DNA of 51,684 nucleotides, taken from the IMG/VR virus record IMGVR_UViG_3300042288_001152, positions 1 through 51,684 of that record; one strand, 5' to 3'. A program made the translations under genes and the position numbers. The notes under the pieces were generated by a model. It did no database searches. It was not told where the DNA came from and saw only the letters and a program-made list of their open reading frames with translations. Position 1 is the stretch's first letter; each line of letters starts with the position of its first letter. Positions 17,354 through 25,035 of the stretch are shown here, one piece after another. The DNA is from a virus.

Positions 17354-18325
17354 TTAGCCTACTACAACTACTCTGTATTCTCCAGCTGATGGAGCGGATG
17401 CAAAGTTGATTGTTACTGAATTAGCATTTGGCCTAAGAACATCTGCCTCAACTTGTGCATATGGTACGGCAGCTTCAAATATTTGAACTGTCACATCTGT
17501 TGTTCCTAAATTGTGTGTAATTGTATAAGATGTTGCAGATGCGCCTAAAGTCTGTGCGAACTTTCTTGCAATATCATGATAGTTTGATCCATTATTTGTT
17601 AATGTCCATTTATCGGATGTTTCGTTCCATAGTATTTCTACATCTGATTCTGTTCCACGCTCTACTACTACTCCAGCATCTGTTGTTGGAGTTCCAGTAA
17701 AATTGCTGTTAAGCTTTACTTTATTATCTTCAATGTTAATCTGTGTTGTATTTACAGAATTAACAGTTCCTATTACATTTAAATTTCCGCCAACTTGTAA
17801 GTTGCCAGCTATCTCAACATTGTCTGGCAAACCAATTGTTACTGCAGCATTATGTCCGCTATTTGGTGAAACAGTAACTTCATTTGCTGTTCCAACAATT
17901 GTTGCTACATAATCACCAGTTGTTTGTTCATCAAGTGGTATGATTAAGTCTACTTCGCCTGCGTTTGTAAGTCTACCTTGTGCATCTACTGTAAATGTAG
18001 GAACTTTCGTTGTTGATCCATAATCTCCAGCTGATACCGATGTATCATCTAAATCTATTGTTGTTGTGCCAGTTGAATCATTATAAGATTTTGTTAGACC
18101 AACTCCGCCATTTATATATGAACCAATAGCATCTTGAATGACTTCTAGTGAACCAGATGTAGAGATCCACTCTGTACCATTCCAGAAGTACATAATGTTG
18201 TCTTGAGAATTGTAATAAATTTGACCTGATACTGGACTCGATGGAGCAGAACCTAAGTTTTGAATTCTAGCATTGAGTAACTCATTCTTGTTTAGATCAA
18301 CGCTAACTAAAAATTTTCTTGCCAT
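17354..18325 (-). CDS. Tail fibre/receptor-binding protein candidate
   Basis: The protein has 323 residues. [20 protein letters not shown] and the [19 protein letters not shown] strand pair form a recurrent virion-attachment module. A middle beta region includes [20 protein letters not shown], a fibre shaft motif. The C-terminus ([17 protein letters not shown] to YRVVVVG) is a compact beta domain often found at the distal end of fibres. AAAAGGAG precedes ATG. Confidence 0.75.
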   Translation of the reverse strand: MARKFLVSVDLNKNELLNARIQNLGSAPSSPVSGQIYYNSQDNIMYFWNGTEWISTSGSLEVIQDAIGSYINGGVGLTKSYNDSTGTTTIDLDDTSVSAGDYGSTTKVPTFTVDAQGRLTNAGEVDLIIPLDEQTTGDYVATIVGTANEVTVSPNSGHNAAVTIGLPDNVEIAGNLQVGGNLNVIGTVNSVNTTQINIEDNKVKLNSNFTGTPTTDAGVVVERGTESDVEILWNETSDKWTLTNNGSNYHDIARKFAQTLGASATSYTITHNLGTTDVTVQIFEAAVPYAQVEADVLRPNANSVTINFASAPSAGEYRVVVVG

Positions 18326-18339
18326 TTTTTATCTCCTTT

Positions 18340-18777
18340 TTAGGACAGGTATGCTGTCCCCGAAAATGGCTGAGCCATTGTCAATGTTATTTGGTTAATA
18401 CTATTATAGTCTATTCCAGTTTCTAACAAGTCACCTGAACTTGACTTAACAGAAACATTAGGGTGAAATTGTAAATTATGGGTAATTGATACAGAATATA
18501 CTCCATTTACTGGGCCAGATATTTGGCTCATTTCCCAAGAGTACATATAGGAAACTTGCTTGTCTAAAATAAAGCTGCTGTCCACATCCCAAGAATCTGA
18601 GTCCAATGATTTTGGCCCCCAAAACCTTGTAGTTAATGTGTCAAAGTAAAAATCTCCTGGGGATCCTAATGAATTTGCTGGATTTCCTTCGCCACTTATT
18701 ATTGTTCTTCCAGGAGAGCCAGAAGCTCTTACTACTACTAGTGGATTATTTTCGGTTACTATTAGGCGGGTTGCCAT
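18340..18777 (-). CDS. Tail structural protein
   Basis: The protein has 145 residues. It is mainly beta, and its C-terminal half (YSVSITHNLQFHPNVSVK to FSGTAYLS) resembles the distal domain of the preceding fibre ([12 protein letters not shown]). A GNPANSLGSPGDFYFDT turn module precedes it. The start overlaps the stop of the next upstream gene as TAATG. Confidence 0.65.
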   Translation of the reverse strand: MATRLIVTENNPLVVVRASGSPGRTIISGEGNPANSLGSPGDFYFDTLTTRFWGPKSLDSDSWDVDSSFILDKQVSYMYSWEMSQISGPVNGVYSVSITHNLQFHPNVSVKSSSGDLLETGIDYNSINQITLTMAQPFSGTAYLS

Positions 18778-19121
18778 TATAAGGTTACCGCCCTATTCAA
18801 GGTTAGATATCCTTCTAGAAGTCTTGTTATATTAACGCTTGGGTCAATTAATACTAAATCATACGCCGATTTTGGATAAAAAAGTTTTTTAGTTCTTTCT
18901 GATGAAACTGAAATAGAAAGCTTTCCCAATGATGGAGTTATTGTAATACCGTCTTGATCAGTTAGAGTGAATGCTAATTTTTTTCCACCTTGAGTATCTC
19001 TTACTTGCATTTTAGCGGTGTGGTGATTTAATTGTATAGGGACATTATCTTCGTCTAAGTATTGAACTTCAAACGTAAATGTGGTGTTTTCGTCTACTTG
19101 AAAATTTTTTTGCGCTGCCAT
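18777..19121 (-). CDS. Phage structural protein, tail baseplate/BppU-like module
   Basis: The protein has 114 residues. The organisation FTFEVQYLDEDNVPIQLNHH, TAKMQVRDTQGGK, GITITPSLGKLSISVSSERT and YDLVLIDPSVNITRLLEGYL follows a small beta-sandwich found in many tailed phages as an N-terminal module of baseplate or tail-tip proteins. Exact location in the virion is unknown. AGGGG precedes ATG. It is the first structural gene after the holin terminator. Confidence 0.65.
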   Translation of the reverse strand: MAAQKNFQVDENTTFTFEVQYLDEDNVPIQLNHHTAKMQVRDTQGGKKLAFTLTDQDGITITPSLGKLSISVSSERTKKLFYPKSAYDLVLIDPSVNITRLLEGYLTLNRAVTL

Positions 19122-19139
19122 TTTATACCCCTAAAGAGA

Positions 19140-19172
19140 AATGCCCTTACACTATTTTAGCATAAGGGCATT
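19140..19172 (-). terminator. Rho-independent terminator after the holin
   Basis: A 10-bp stem (AATGCCCTTA / TAAGGGCATT) with a 13-base loop, followed on the minus strand by TCTCTTT, lies 17 nt after the holin stop codon. Confidence 0.7.
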
Positions 19173-19188
19173 CCTAATTGACTAATAA

Positions 19189-19431
19189 TTACTTAGACTT
19201 AAATCCGAAGCTGTGGTCGCTAGGCGACAAAGCCTTCAAAATAACTGGGGCAATTGCTGCAAATCCAGCAGCTACTAAATCTTTTGGATCTGTATTTCCA
19301 GTCATGTAAAGAGCCATTGCTGCGGCTAAAAATGCTCTTCCGTAAGAGCCTAGTGCAGATAAAATTTGTTCTTGCATAGTTACTTTCCCGTCTTTATTTA
19401 AATCAGCTTTATCAAAATTTTTGATAGCCAT
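19189..19431 (-). CDS. Putative holin with EF-hand calcium-binding loop
   Basis: The start is set at ATG 19431, which has GGAG 8 nt upstream; a longer frame from 19482 lacks a good site. The protein has 80 residues. It opens with a canonical EF-hand loop (D10, N12, D14, G15, V17, E21 in DLNKDGKVTMQE). Two hydrophobic segments follow (about 31-45 and 50-68), and the tail is short and charged. Small size, two membrane segments and position between tail genes and RNR suggest a holin. Calcium gating is speculation from the loop. A membrane-anchored virion protein is the alternative. Confidence 0.6.
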   Translation of the reverse strand: MAIKNFDKADLNKDGKVTMQEQILSALGSYGRAFLAAAMALYMTGNTDPKDLVAAGFAAIAPVILKALSPSDHSFGFKSK

Positions 19432-19497
19432 ATTATCATCTCCATTTGGGCGGTGTTGCCCATGAATTTTGGTTTTACCCAATACTTAATTCTACCA

Positions 19498-21432
19498 CTA
19501 GGCAGATATATCTACAAGTTCGCAATTTCCGTCTGAACTGCAAGCCAAGGTGGCGTTTGTTGAAGTTCCATCTTCTGTTTCATAAAAAGAGAGATCTTCC
19601 CACCTAATATTCTTTGGCATTTTAGATAAAAGCTCTTCATATTCTTCTTTTGAAATTTCTTGATAAGGTGCTTGCTTATATGTATGCTCTGAGTGTGGCA
19701 GGAAAGAAATTCCAGATACTTCATCAAAATTCTTGTATACCCAAGCTCCTACTTCCATCCACTCTTCTTCTTTTACTGAAACAGTAATAGAAGGCTTATG
19801 CTCACACCAAGCTCTTTGATAAACAAGCCAAATATTTAAGTGGTCAATTGCAGTTAAATCATTTCTAACAATTGCACCTTCTGGTGCTTTTACTGGGAAC
19901 GAAAATACATATGTTTCATTAGGCTTCATTACATCATCTTCTACTGGTATTCCAACTTCTTTTAGGAAAACAGAAATTGGATCTCCTTTTGAACCACGGA
20001 CTGTGCGAACATAATATGGTGAATGCCATGGATGCATTCCTGAAGATACCCCGACCAATTGAGATACTGTTCCAGAAGGTTTTACGCATGTAATAGCTGC
20101 AGACTCAGGAATTCCAATTTTTTCAGCCTCTTCTTTATTAGTTTCACGAGCATACTCTCTTAAAGACATCAAGTAAGCTTCTAAAGCAACTATATCCTTC
20201 TTGCCAGACATAAACTTGTGTCCAAATTGTCCTGTCAAAGAAACACCAAGAAGTCTCTCTTCTTCTGTGTTATCTTTCCATATTTTTCTTAGGTACTTAA
20301 AATCTGTAAGAGTTGACTGCCAGGTTCCAAGTATTGTTGCAAGCCTTACTTTATTTGCAATATCTTCTTTGGTGTCTTTCTCACGCAATACTACTTCTGA
20401 AAGATTGCAAAACTGATACGGACGAAGGATAATTTCAGAGCAAGGGTTTGTACCATAATGAATATCTGGATCTCTACGACCAAACTTCGCTGCTTGTGCT
20501 TGAGCTGCGGCTACGTTGTAAATACCACGTTCACCAGACTTTGAATCATAAAGAGATTTCCACTCTGCAATAAACTGTTCCATTTCTGGCTTTCTTGAAT
20601 ATGCAACTGAGTTATTAGATAATGCTCGTTGTGTATTACCTTCCCACCAATTACCAGCCTTTGCTTGAGCCATTTCAATATCATTAATGTTTGACAGAGA
20701 AATCATTGCAGATCTTCTTACTCCACCAACAACTACCACTTCACCAATCTTACACATAATGTCATGACATTCAATTGGTTTAAGATTTCTACCTGCTGCA
20801 TTTTTAAACTTAGCAATAGTAAAGTCAAAAAGATTTACTAGGGGCTGAGGACCAGAAGATCTACCACCCATTGTTTTTAATCTTGCACCAGCAGGTCTAA
20901 CTTTAGTTACATCAATTGCTGGAATATGTCCTGTCCAAAGAAGTGCTAATAGTTCACGATATGCTTTTGCCCATCCTTGCTTTGAATCTTCGACAACAAT
21001 AATAGTATCCGACTTCTCTAGTTTTTCTGGGACGGCAGGAAGCTTATTAATATACTTGTACTCAACTGAGAATCCTACACCAGTTCCGCACATAAGTACA
21101 TACATTGTTTCATCAAATGATCTAGGTGAATCAACTGGCAAGAAAGCACAATTGTATCCTGCTACATTATCTCTTTCAAGTGCTACGCCAGAAGTCATTA
21201 CAGATCTCATTGATGGCATAACATTTCGTTCAAATACAAACTCTTTTAATTCCGCAACAAGCTTCTCATTTGGAATGTAATTATGGTTTTCTTTTAAGTG
21301 ATTGGTCATGAAAGAAAAATATCTATCTACCGTTTCTCCCCATGTTTCTCTACGTCCTTCTGCTTCTACCCATTTAGCATATCTTGATAGTGCAATAAAG
21401 TTTTCATAAGGATTTTCAATAGTATTTTTCAT
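19498..21432 (-). CDS. rtpR: Adenosylcobalamin-dependent (class II) ribonucleoside-triphosphate reductase
   Basis: The protein has 644 residues, somewhat shorter than the monomeric RTPR of lactobacilli. Recognisable elements are YNCAFLPVDS (C95, reducible pair), RPAGARLKTMGGRSSGPQPL (179-198), TNPCSEI (C331 thiyl site, E333), CNLSEVV (C342) and a C-terminal CSSDGNCELVD with two cysteines (631, 637) that reload electrons. It reduces NTPs to dNTPs and supplies phage DNA synthesis without oxygen or an R2 subunit, but needs host B12. GAAAAGGCG lies upstream of the ATG. It is divergent from the endolysin gene. Confidence 0.93.
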   Translation of the reverse strand: MKNTIENPYENFIALSRYAKWVEAEGRRETWGETVDRYFSFMTNHLKENHNYIPNEKLVAELKEFVFERNVMPSMRSVMTSGVALERDNVAGYNCAFLPVDSPRSFDETMYVLMCGTGVGFSVEYKYINKLPAVPEKLEKSDTIIVVEDSKQGWAKAYRELLALLWTGHIPAIDVTKVRPAGARLKTMGGRSSGPQPLVNLFDFTIAKFKNAAGRNLKPIECHDIMCKIGEVVVVGGVRRSAMISLSNINDIEMAQAKAGNWWEGNTQRALSNNSVAYSRKPEMEQFIAEWKSLYDSKSGERGIYNVAAAQAQAAKFGRRDPDIHYGTNPCSEIILRPYQFCNLSEVVLREKDTKEDIANKVRLATILGTWQSTLTDFKYLRKIWKDNTEEERLLGVSLTGQFGHKFMSGKKDIVALEAYLMSLREYARETNKEEAEKIGIPESAAITCVKPSGTVSQLVGVSSGMHPWHSPYYVRTVRGSKGDPISVFLKEVGIPVEDDVMKPNETYVFSFPVKAPEGAIVRNDLTAIDHLNIWLVYQRAWCEHKPSITVSVKEEEWMEVGAWVYKNFDEVSGISFLPHSEHTYKQAPYQEISKEEYEELLSKMPKNIRWEDLSFYETEDGTSTNATLACSSDGNCELVDISA

Positions 21433-21735
21433 TTGTCGCCTTTTCTTCCGCCATACGGATTGATTAATTTTTAAGTGAAGTCTAAGTGTACCAAAGTTTT
21501 TTATAAAAGAAAAGAAAAATTATTTTTGTTGTTGTTTTTTAGTTAACTATAATATATAATACTTTATATATACATATATATAATATATGTTGATTTTTGT
21601 TGATTTGCTGACCCCCCGACCCCCCTATTGGAATTATACTATTTACATATTCTTTGTCAATAGCAAAACCATTTGACATGTTCTTTATTACAATGGTATG
21701 ATTATACTTCGCTATCTCTAAAGGAGGAAATGCCA
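21433..21735. other. Divergent intergenic region
   Basis: This gap between RNR and endolysin is very AT-rich (alternating TA runs at about 21545-21595), then holds two C6-type runs (CCCCCCGACCCCCC at about 21613), then the endolysin promoter. A possible TACACT -10 for RNR lies at about 21487-21492 on the minus strand. I see no gene in it. Confidence 0.6.
21673..21702 (+). promoter_or_regulatory. Sigma70-type promoter of the endolysin operon
   Basis: TTGACA (21673-21678), an 18-bp spacer and TATGAT (21697-21702) are followed by a leader with AAGGAGG before the endolysin start. Confidence 0.7.
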
Positions 21736-22284
21736 ATGGAGAATATAAAAGAAAGTTTGAGTAGTGTTGTTCATCACTGGACAGCAATTGCAGTAGCAAC
21801 AATGTTTTTGTTTTCAAACAGCAATACTGTTGCACTAGCTCAAGCAGAAATAGTAAAACCAAAGACAGAAGTACAACTTAAGAAAGAAACCTTAGAAAAG
21901 TACAGCAATACTGTTTATAAGCCTTCAGAAATGCTTACAGACGCAGAACTAATAGAACTGTTGTCTACAGTAGGATTTGAAGGAAAAGCCCTTAAAACGG
22001 CTTGGGCTATTGCAAAGCGGGAGTCTAACGGACGACCATTAGCTTACAATGGTAACAGAGCAACTGGAGACAGTTCTTACGGAATTTTTCAGATCAACAT
22101 GTTGGGTAACCTCGGAGTAGATCGTAAAGAAAAATTTAACTTGAAGTCAAACGAGTCGTTGTTTGACCCAACTAAAAATGCAGAGATAGCGTATTACATG
22201 ACCAATGGCGGTACTGATTGGTCTGCTTGGAAGGGTTTAACCCCAAGAGCAATGGAATTTTATTTAAAATTTCCTGATAACTAG
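21736..22284 (+). CDS. Exported lysozyme/transglycosylase-fold endolysin
   Basis: The start is ATG 21736, 8 nt after GGAGG. The protein has 182 residues. Residues 10-37 form a Sec signal or anchor (AIAVATMFLF, then VALAQA as a likely cleavage site). The catalytic domain (65-182) has KRESNGRP with E96 as the general acid, SYGIFQIN (114-121) and AEIAYYMTNGG (149-159), the SLT/goose-lysozyme pattern. It cleaves peptidoglycan glycan strands. Because it carries its own export signal it would not need a holin pore to cross the membrane. A virion-associated or superinfection role is the alternative. Confidence 0.85.
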   Translation: MENIKESLSSVVHHWTAIAVATMFLFSNSNTVALAQAEIVKPKTEVQLKKETLEKYSNTVYKPSEMLTDAELIELLSTVGFEGKALKTAWAIAKRESNGRPLAYNGNRATGDSSYGIFQINMLGNLGVDRKEKFNLKSNESLFDPTKNAEIAYYMTNGGTDWSAWKGLTPRAMEFYLKFPDN

Positions 22285-22296
22285 AAAGGGTATATA

Positions 22297-22509
22297 GTGA
22301 AGATACAATATGTGTCTACGTATATAAACCTTTCTCTAGAAGGCCTTGTTCCTAAGCTTTTATGCCCACAGGATCAAGGTCTTCTATTTTGTAATGGGGA
22401 CGGGGAGTCGGAAATATATCTTTACTGTTTAGAGTGTAAATATAAAAACACTTTGGGTTTACAAAAGTATGACGATATAGTAAGATTAGTAGATGAACAA
22501 ACAAAGTGA
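22297..22509 (+). CDS. Small zinc-ribbon-like protein
   Basis: It starts at GTG 22297 after AAAGG and has 70 residues. Cysteines in LLCPQDQGLLFCN and YLYCLECKYK form two knuckles of a probable zinc ribbon. It follows the endolysin by 12 nt, in the same transcription unit. The function is unknown. Confidence 0.6.
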   Translation: MKIQYVSTYINLSLEGLVPKLLCPQDQGLLFCNGDGESEIYLYCLECKYKNTLGLQKYDDIVRLVDEQTK

Positions 22510-22600
22510 TTTTGAGTCATCCATACTTTCTGAAACAGATGCTATGGGAAGAGAAATTTGGTGGACAGATGCAGGAAGACCCTCAGATCCAACAAAATAA
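22493..22600 (+). CDS. 35-residue protein
   Basis: ATG 22493 opens a 35-codon frame (MNKQSDFESSILSETDAMGR start, then a WWTDAGRPSDP segment) overlapping the upstream gene by 17 nt. Codon use resembles its neighbours, and this frame explains the region better than a longer GTG frame starting at 22506. The function is unknown. Confidence 0.55.
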   Translation: MNKQSDFESSILSETDAMGREIWWTDAGRPSDPTK

Positions 22601-22619
22601 TTTGGAAGACAACCTTCCA

Positions 22620-22781
22620 ATGGTCACATATATTATGCTACACAGAATATATGATTTGCTAAGCCTAATAGCTAGTAAAGTTGCGGATCCAAAAGAAGTA
22701 GAAAAAATGATTGAATACCATGAGGCGGGATATTTGTTAGGCCCAGTTCCGTCTTTTAACCCAGGAGAAGATAATGAATAA
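22620..22781 (+). CDS. Small helical protein
   Basis: With ATG 22620 the protein has 53 residues. It has a Leu/Ile-rich helix (IMLHRIYDLLSLIASK) followed by a DPKEVEKMIEYHEAGY segment. GGAAGA lies about 11 nt upstream. The frame remains open upstream to GTG 22506, but that part overlaps the 35-residue gene. The function is unknown. Confidence 0.55.
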   Translation: MVTYIMLHRIYDLLSLIASKVADPKEVEKMIEYHEAGYLLGPVPSFNPGEDNE

Positions 22782-22956
22782 ACAAGAGCTTTTAACATTT
22801 ATGATATTAGAATTTGAAAATGCAAACAAACAGGCAATGATTGGCAGCGGAATAACAGAGCAAGAAGCGGACAGCAAGAATGAGGAGTACAGGCTTTCTA
22901 TAAGCATGCTACTTGCACAGGTTGTAGACAAAATGTTCGAAAAAAATATACTCTAG
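22774..22956 (+). CDS. Small helical protein
   Basis: The protein has 60 residues, starting at ATG 22774 after AGGAGAAGATA and overlapping the previous gene by 8 nt. It is almost entirely helical and charged, with no Cys. It is the last gene of the endolysin operon. The function is unknown. Confidence 0.6.
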   Translation: MNKQELLTFMILEFENANKQAMIGSGITEQEADSKNEEYRLSISMLLAQVVDKMFEKNIL

Positions 22957-23035
22957 ATATTGCTTTTTAAAAACAATTCTTGTACTATAGATTTACGCTA
23001 GTTGAGTCAATCCTGGCGTATGCATGAAAATGCAA

Positions 23036-23079
23036 GTAAGCCCCTGGATCCGCCTCCAGGGGCTTACGCATGCTATAAT
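23036..23079 (+). promoter_or_regulatory. Hairpin fused to an extended -10 promoter
   Basis: A perfect 13-bp stem (GTAAGCCCCTGGA and complement, 23036-23067) with a 6-base loop is followed directly by TGCTATAAT (23071-23079). The ATG at 23089 comes nine bases later. The hairpin probably ends the upstream transcript, while the extended -10 starts a near-leaderless mRNA for the next operon. Confidence 0.6.
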
Positions 23080-23088
23080 ATAGATATT

Positions 23089-23241
23089 ATGACAAGAGAC
23101 TACTTTGCAAAATATATGCTTAGCCCTCAATTTCAGCAGGACGAAAATAATAAAGAGGAGCATAAAAAAGTTTGTCAGAAATGTCGAGATGGAATTATTA
23201 AATTTTACTTTAAAAAGATTATTGGGAGGAATAAAAAATAA
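23089..23241 (+). CDS. Small basic protein with CxxC
   Basis: The start is ATG 23089 just after the -10 box. The protein has 50 residues with one CQKC pair and a Lys/Arg-rich C-terminus. Its stop overlaps the next start as TAATG, so it is coupled to the oxygenase gene. A longer TTG frame upstream would run through the promoter hairpin and is unlikely. Confidence 0.55.
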   Translation: MTRDYFAKYMLSPQFQQDENNKEEHKKVCQKCRDGIIKFYFKKIIGRNKK

Positions 23242-24101
23242 TGTTTTATGATAGAGAAGATTGTATCAAAGTTTCTTTTTTCCCCGATGATTATGGTACA
23301 CAGAGTGGAGTATTTTTATTTAAAGGGTTTTACACTGACGAAGAATGTAAAGTTGTAGAAGATGCTTTAAAAAACTACGACAAGGGAATGAAGCATAAAG
23401 ACACCCTTATAAGCTGGTATTCAGAGAAGGTTAGCCCAGTAATACCAGGACTTTTTGATCTTTGGGAAAAAGCAAGCGAGATGCTTTACCCAGACTATGT
23501 AATACATCCTCAAGCAAACGTATTGATAATAACCCCAGAGATGAATGAAGGAATGTTTACGCATTCAGATTCTCCAGGTAAGGGAGAATGTCATAGACTT
23601 TCTCAGGTAGATGTATGGAAGACCTGTTGCGACTTAGACTTTGGCCTAGTTGCTTATTTTGGCGACTTTGAAGGCGGAGAAATATTTTATGTAAACATAG
23701 ATAAAGACGGAAACAGGAACCCAGCCGTAGATACGCAAAATAGATTATCTATAAAACCAGAAAGAGGCGACTTAGTTATACACGGAGCCTTTGATCCGCA
23801 TTCACATGGAGTTATGCCAGTTTCAAAAGGAAAGCGATATGCTTTTTCAAACTTTGTATTAAAGGCAGAAGATAACCCTGGTACATTTCATAATTATAAG
23901 AGCCCAGAGTATTATAGTGAGCTCGTAGATAGAGAGTCTCCAGACTTTAATGAGTTTATAAAAAAGTGGCTTAAGCCGCTGAAAGAAAATCCACAATTTA
24001 CTCCAGAAAGAATTAAAGAGTATCAAGCTTCAGGGCTAGAGGGAACAGAATTATCAGATAAGTTTATGGGTGAGTTCAAAGAGCACAAAGGAGAAAACTA
24101 A
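23241..24101 (+). CDS. 2OG-Fe(II) oxygenase, P4H type
   Basis: The protein has 286 residues. Ligands are H108-S-D110 (FTHSDSPG) and H189 (HSHGVMPV), with R199 in the 2OG site and GDFEGGEIFY at 141-150. An insert of about 15 residues (151-166) separates two core strands, and an 80-residue helical C-terminal extension follows the core. It is intact and divergent from the left-end cluster. It forms an operon with a 50-residue basic protein and a degenerate oxygenase paralogue. Confidence 0.87.
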   Translation: MFYDREDCIKVSFFPDDYGTQSGVFLFKGFYTDEECKVVEDALKNYDKGMKHKDTLISWYSEKVSPVIPGLFDLWEKASEMLYPDYVIHPQANVLIITPEMNEGMFTHSDSPGKGECHRLSQVDVWKTCCDLDFGLVAYFGDFEGGEIFYVNIDKDGNRNPAVDTQNRLSIKPERGDLVIHGAFDPHSHGVMPVSKGKRYAFSNFVLKAEDNPGTFHNYKSPEYYSELVDRESPDFNEFIKKWLKPLKENPQFTPERIKEYQASGLEGTELSDKFMGEFKEHKGEN

Positions 24102-24647
24102 ATGCTTAAAGAAATAAATACTGGTATATATTCCTGGAAAAATTATGTTCCTAAAAGCACACTAGACTACTATCAAAGCCTTTTAGACAATTTATCTGAA
24201 GACAGCTGGTATATCCACTGTAATGTCGATGCTGGCGATATATCTGGAAAATTTTTAGATGGCAAGCTAAGTTTTGATATTGTAGAAAGGCCTTTTCTAA
24301 ATGAGCTTATAGATCTTTTTGGCCCAGATAAAATGTGGATATACTGCCATGGTAATTTTTTAAGGCTAAAGACTGGAGAAGGCTCAGGTAGAGAAGATAG
24401 TTATACAAAAATACTTAGTGGCTATGCTCCGTTTATTCAAAAAAAGATTGCAATATACATGAGTGAATTTTCTGGCGGTGAGATAGTTTTCCCTGAAATA
24501 AATTTTGAATATAAGCCAGAGGCTGGAGAGCTTCTTGTGTTTGACATAGATAGTAAATTAGATCATTATACTAAACCTGTTACATCTGGAACTAGATACG
24601 TCTATATGGACTATGTAATTCAGCATCCAGGTTATTATATGCCTTAA
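24102..24647 (+). CDS. Oxygenase-fold protein lacking the first iron ligand (putative pseudoenzyme)
   Basis: The protein has 181 residues. The 2OG-oxygenase core is clear: MSEFSGGEIVFP (120-131), EYKPEAGELLVF, then H155 in LDHYTKPV and R165 in GTRYVYMDYV. At the place of the H-x-D motif it has R97-E98-D99 (GREDSY), so one iron-binding histidine is missing. It directly follows an intact oxygenase (next base after its stop). It may be a regulatory or substrate-binding partner of that enzyme, or decaying. The open frame and conserved core argue against simple decay. Confidence 0.75.
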   Translation: MLKEINTGIYSWKNYVPKSTLDYYQSLLDNLSEDSWYIHCNVDAGDISGKFLDGKLSFDIVERPFLNELIDLFGPDKMWIYCHGNFLRLKTGEGSGREDSYTKILSGYAPFIQKKIAIYMSEFSGGEIVFPEINFEYKPEAGELLVFDIDSKLDHYTKPVTSGTRYVYMDYVIQHPGYYMP

Positions 24648-24689
24648 AGTGCGAAAAAAGTGCGCCGCGAGAGAAGCATATTTTAGTCA
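24648..24689 (+). repeat. Dispersed ~40-bp element, copy 1
   Basis: A sequence beginning AGTGCGAAAAAAGTGCGCCG and ending TAGTCA lies just after the stop of the oxygenase-fold gene. A close copy occurs on the other strand at 42353-42389. Confidence 0.55.
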
Positions 24690-24701
24690 ACTGTAATATA
24701 T

Positions 24702-24717
24702 GGTTTCACGTGGAACA
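24702..24717. other. parS-like palindrome
   Basis: GGTTTCACGTGGAACA matches the bacterial chromosomal parS consensus (TGTTTCACGTGAAACA) at 14 of 16 positions, and the central 14-mer matches the actinobacterial form at 13 of 14. It lies in a non-coding gap. No ParB or ParA gene is seen in the window. Confidence 0.4.
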
Positions 24718-24890
24718 TATAATCCACATGCCCAACTATCTGAAATACCCCTTATAAAGCCCGTAGAGGCTCTCTAAGCCTTTACTAGGCTTTTGCCTAC
24801 CCAAGGGCGGGAGAGGGCCAAAAAGTCCCTTTACGACGATATCTTTTATTGTCCCAAGTATAATCAATAGGACGTATATATATCAAGGTA

Positions 24891-25028
24891 TTATATAGAC
24901 TCATCTTCGTCATCGACATCAAAGATATCTCTAATCCCGCCGATTTTTTCAATTATCTGAGAAAAGAATATACTTGCAGAAAAGAATAATAGCGTAGGTA
25001 TCATAACCATTTTAAGATACTTCTTCAT
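24891..25028 (-). CDS. 45-residue membrane protein
   Basis: ATG 25028 has AGGA 6-7 nt upstream, overlapping the stop of the SGNH-like gene. One hydrophobic helix (MIPTLLFFSASIFF) is followed by an acidic tail (DVDDEDES). It is the last gene of its operon. The function is unknown. Confidence 0.55.
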   Translation of the reverse strand: MKKYLKMVMIPTLLFFSASIFFSQIIEKIGGIRDIFDVDDEDESI

Positions 25029-25035
25029 ATATATC

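Noticed and set aside
21613-21627. C-run pair as a G-quadruplex
   Set aside because: Only two G runs on the complement with a 2-base gap; a stable quadruplex is not supported by the pattern alone.
22506-22781. 91-codon frame from GTG 22506
   Set aside because: Its first third overlaps a better 35-codon ATG frame; ATG 22620 is the simpler start.
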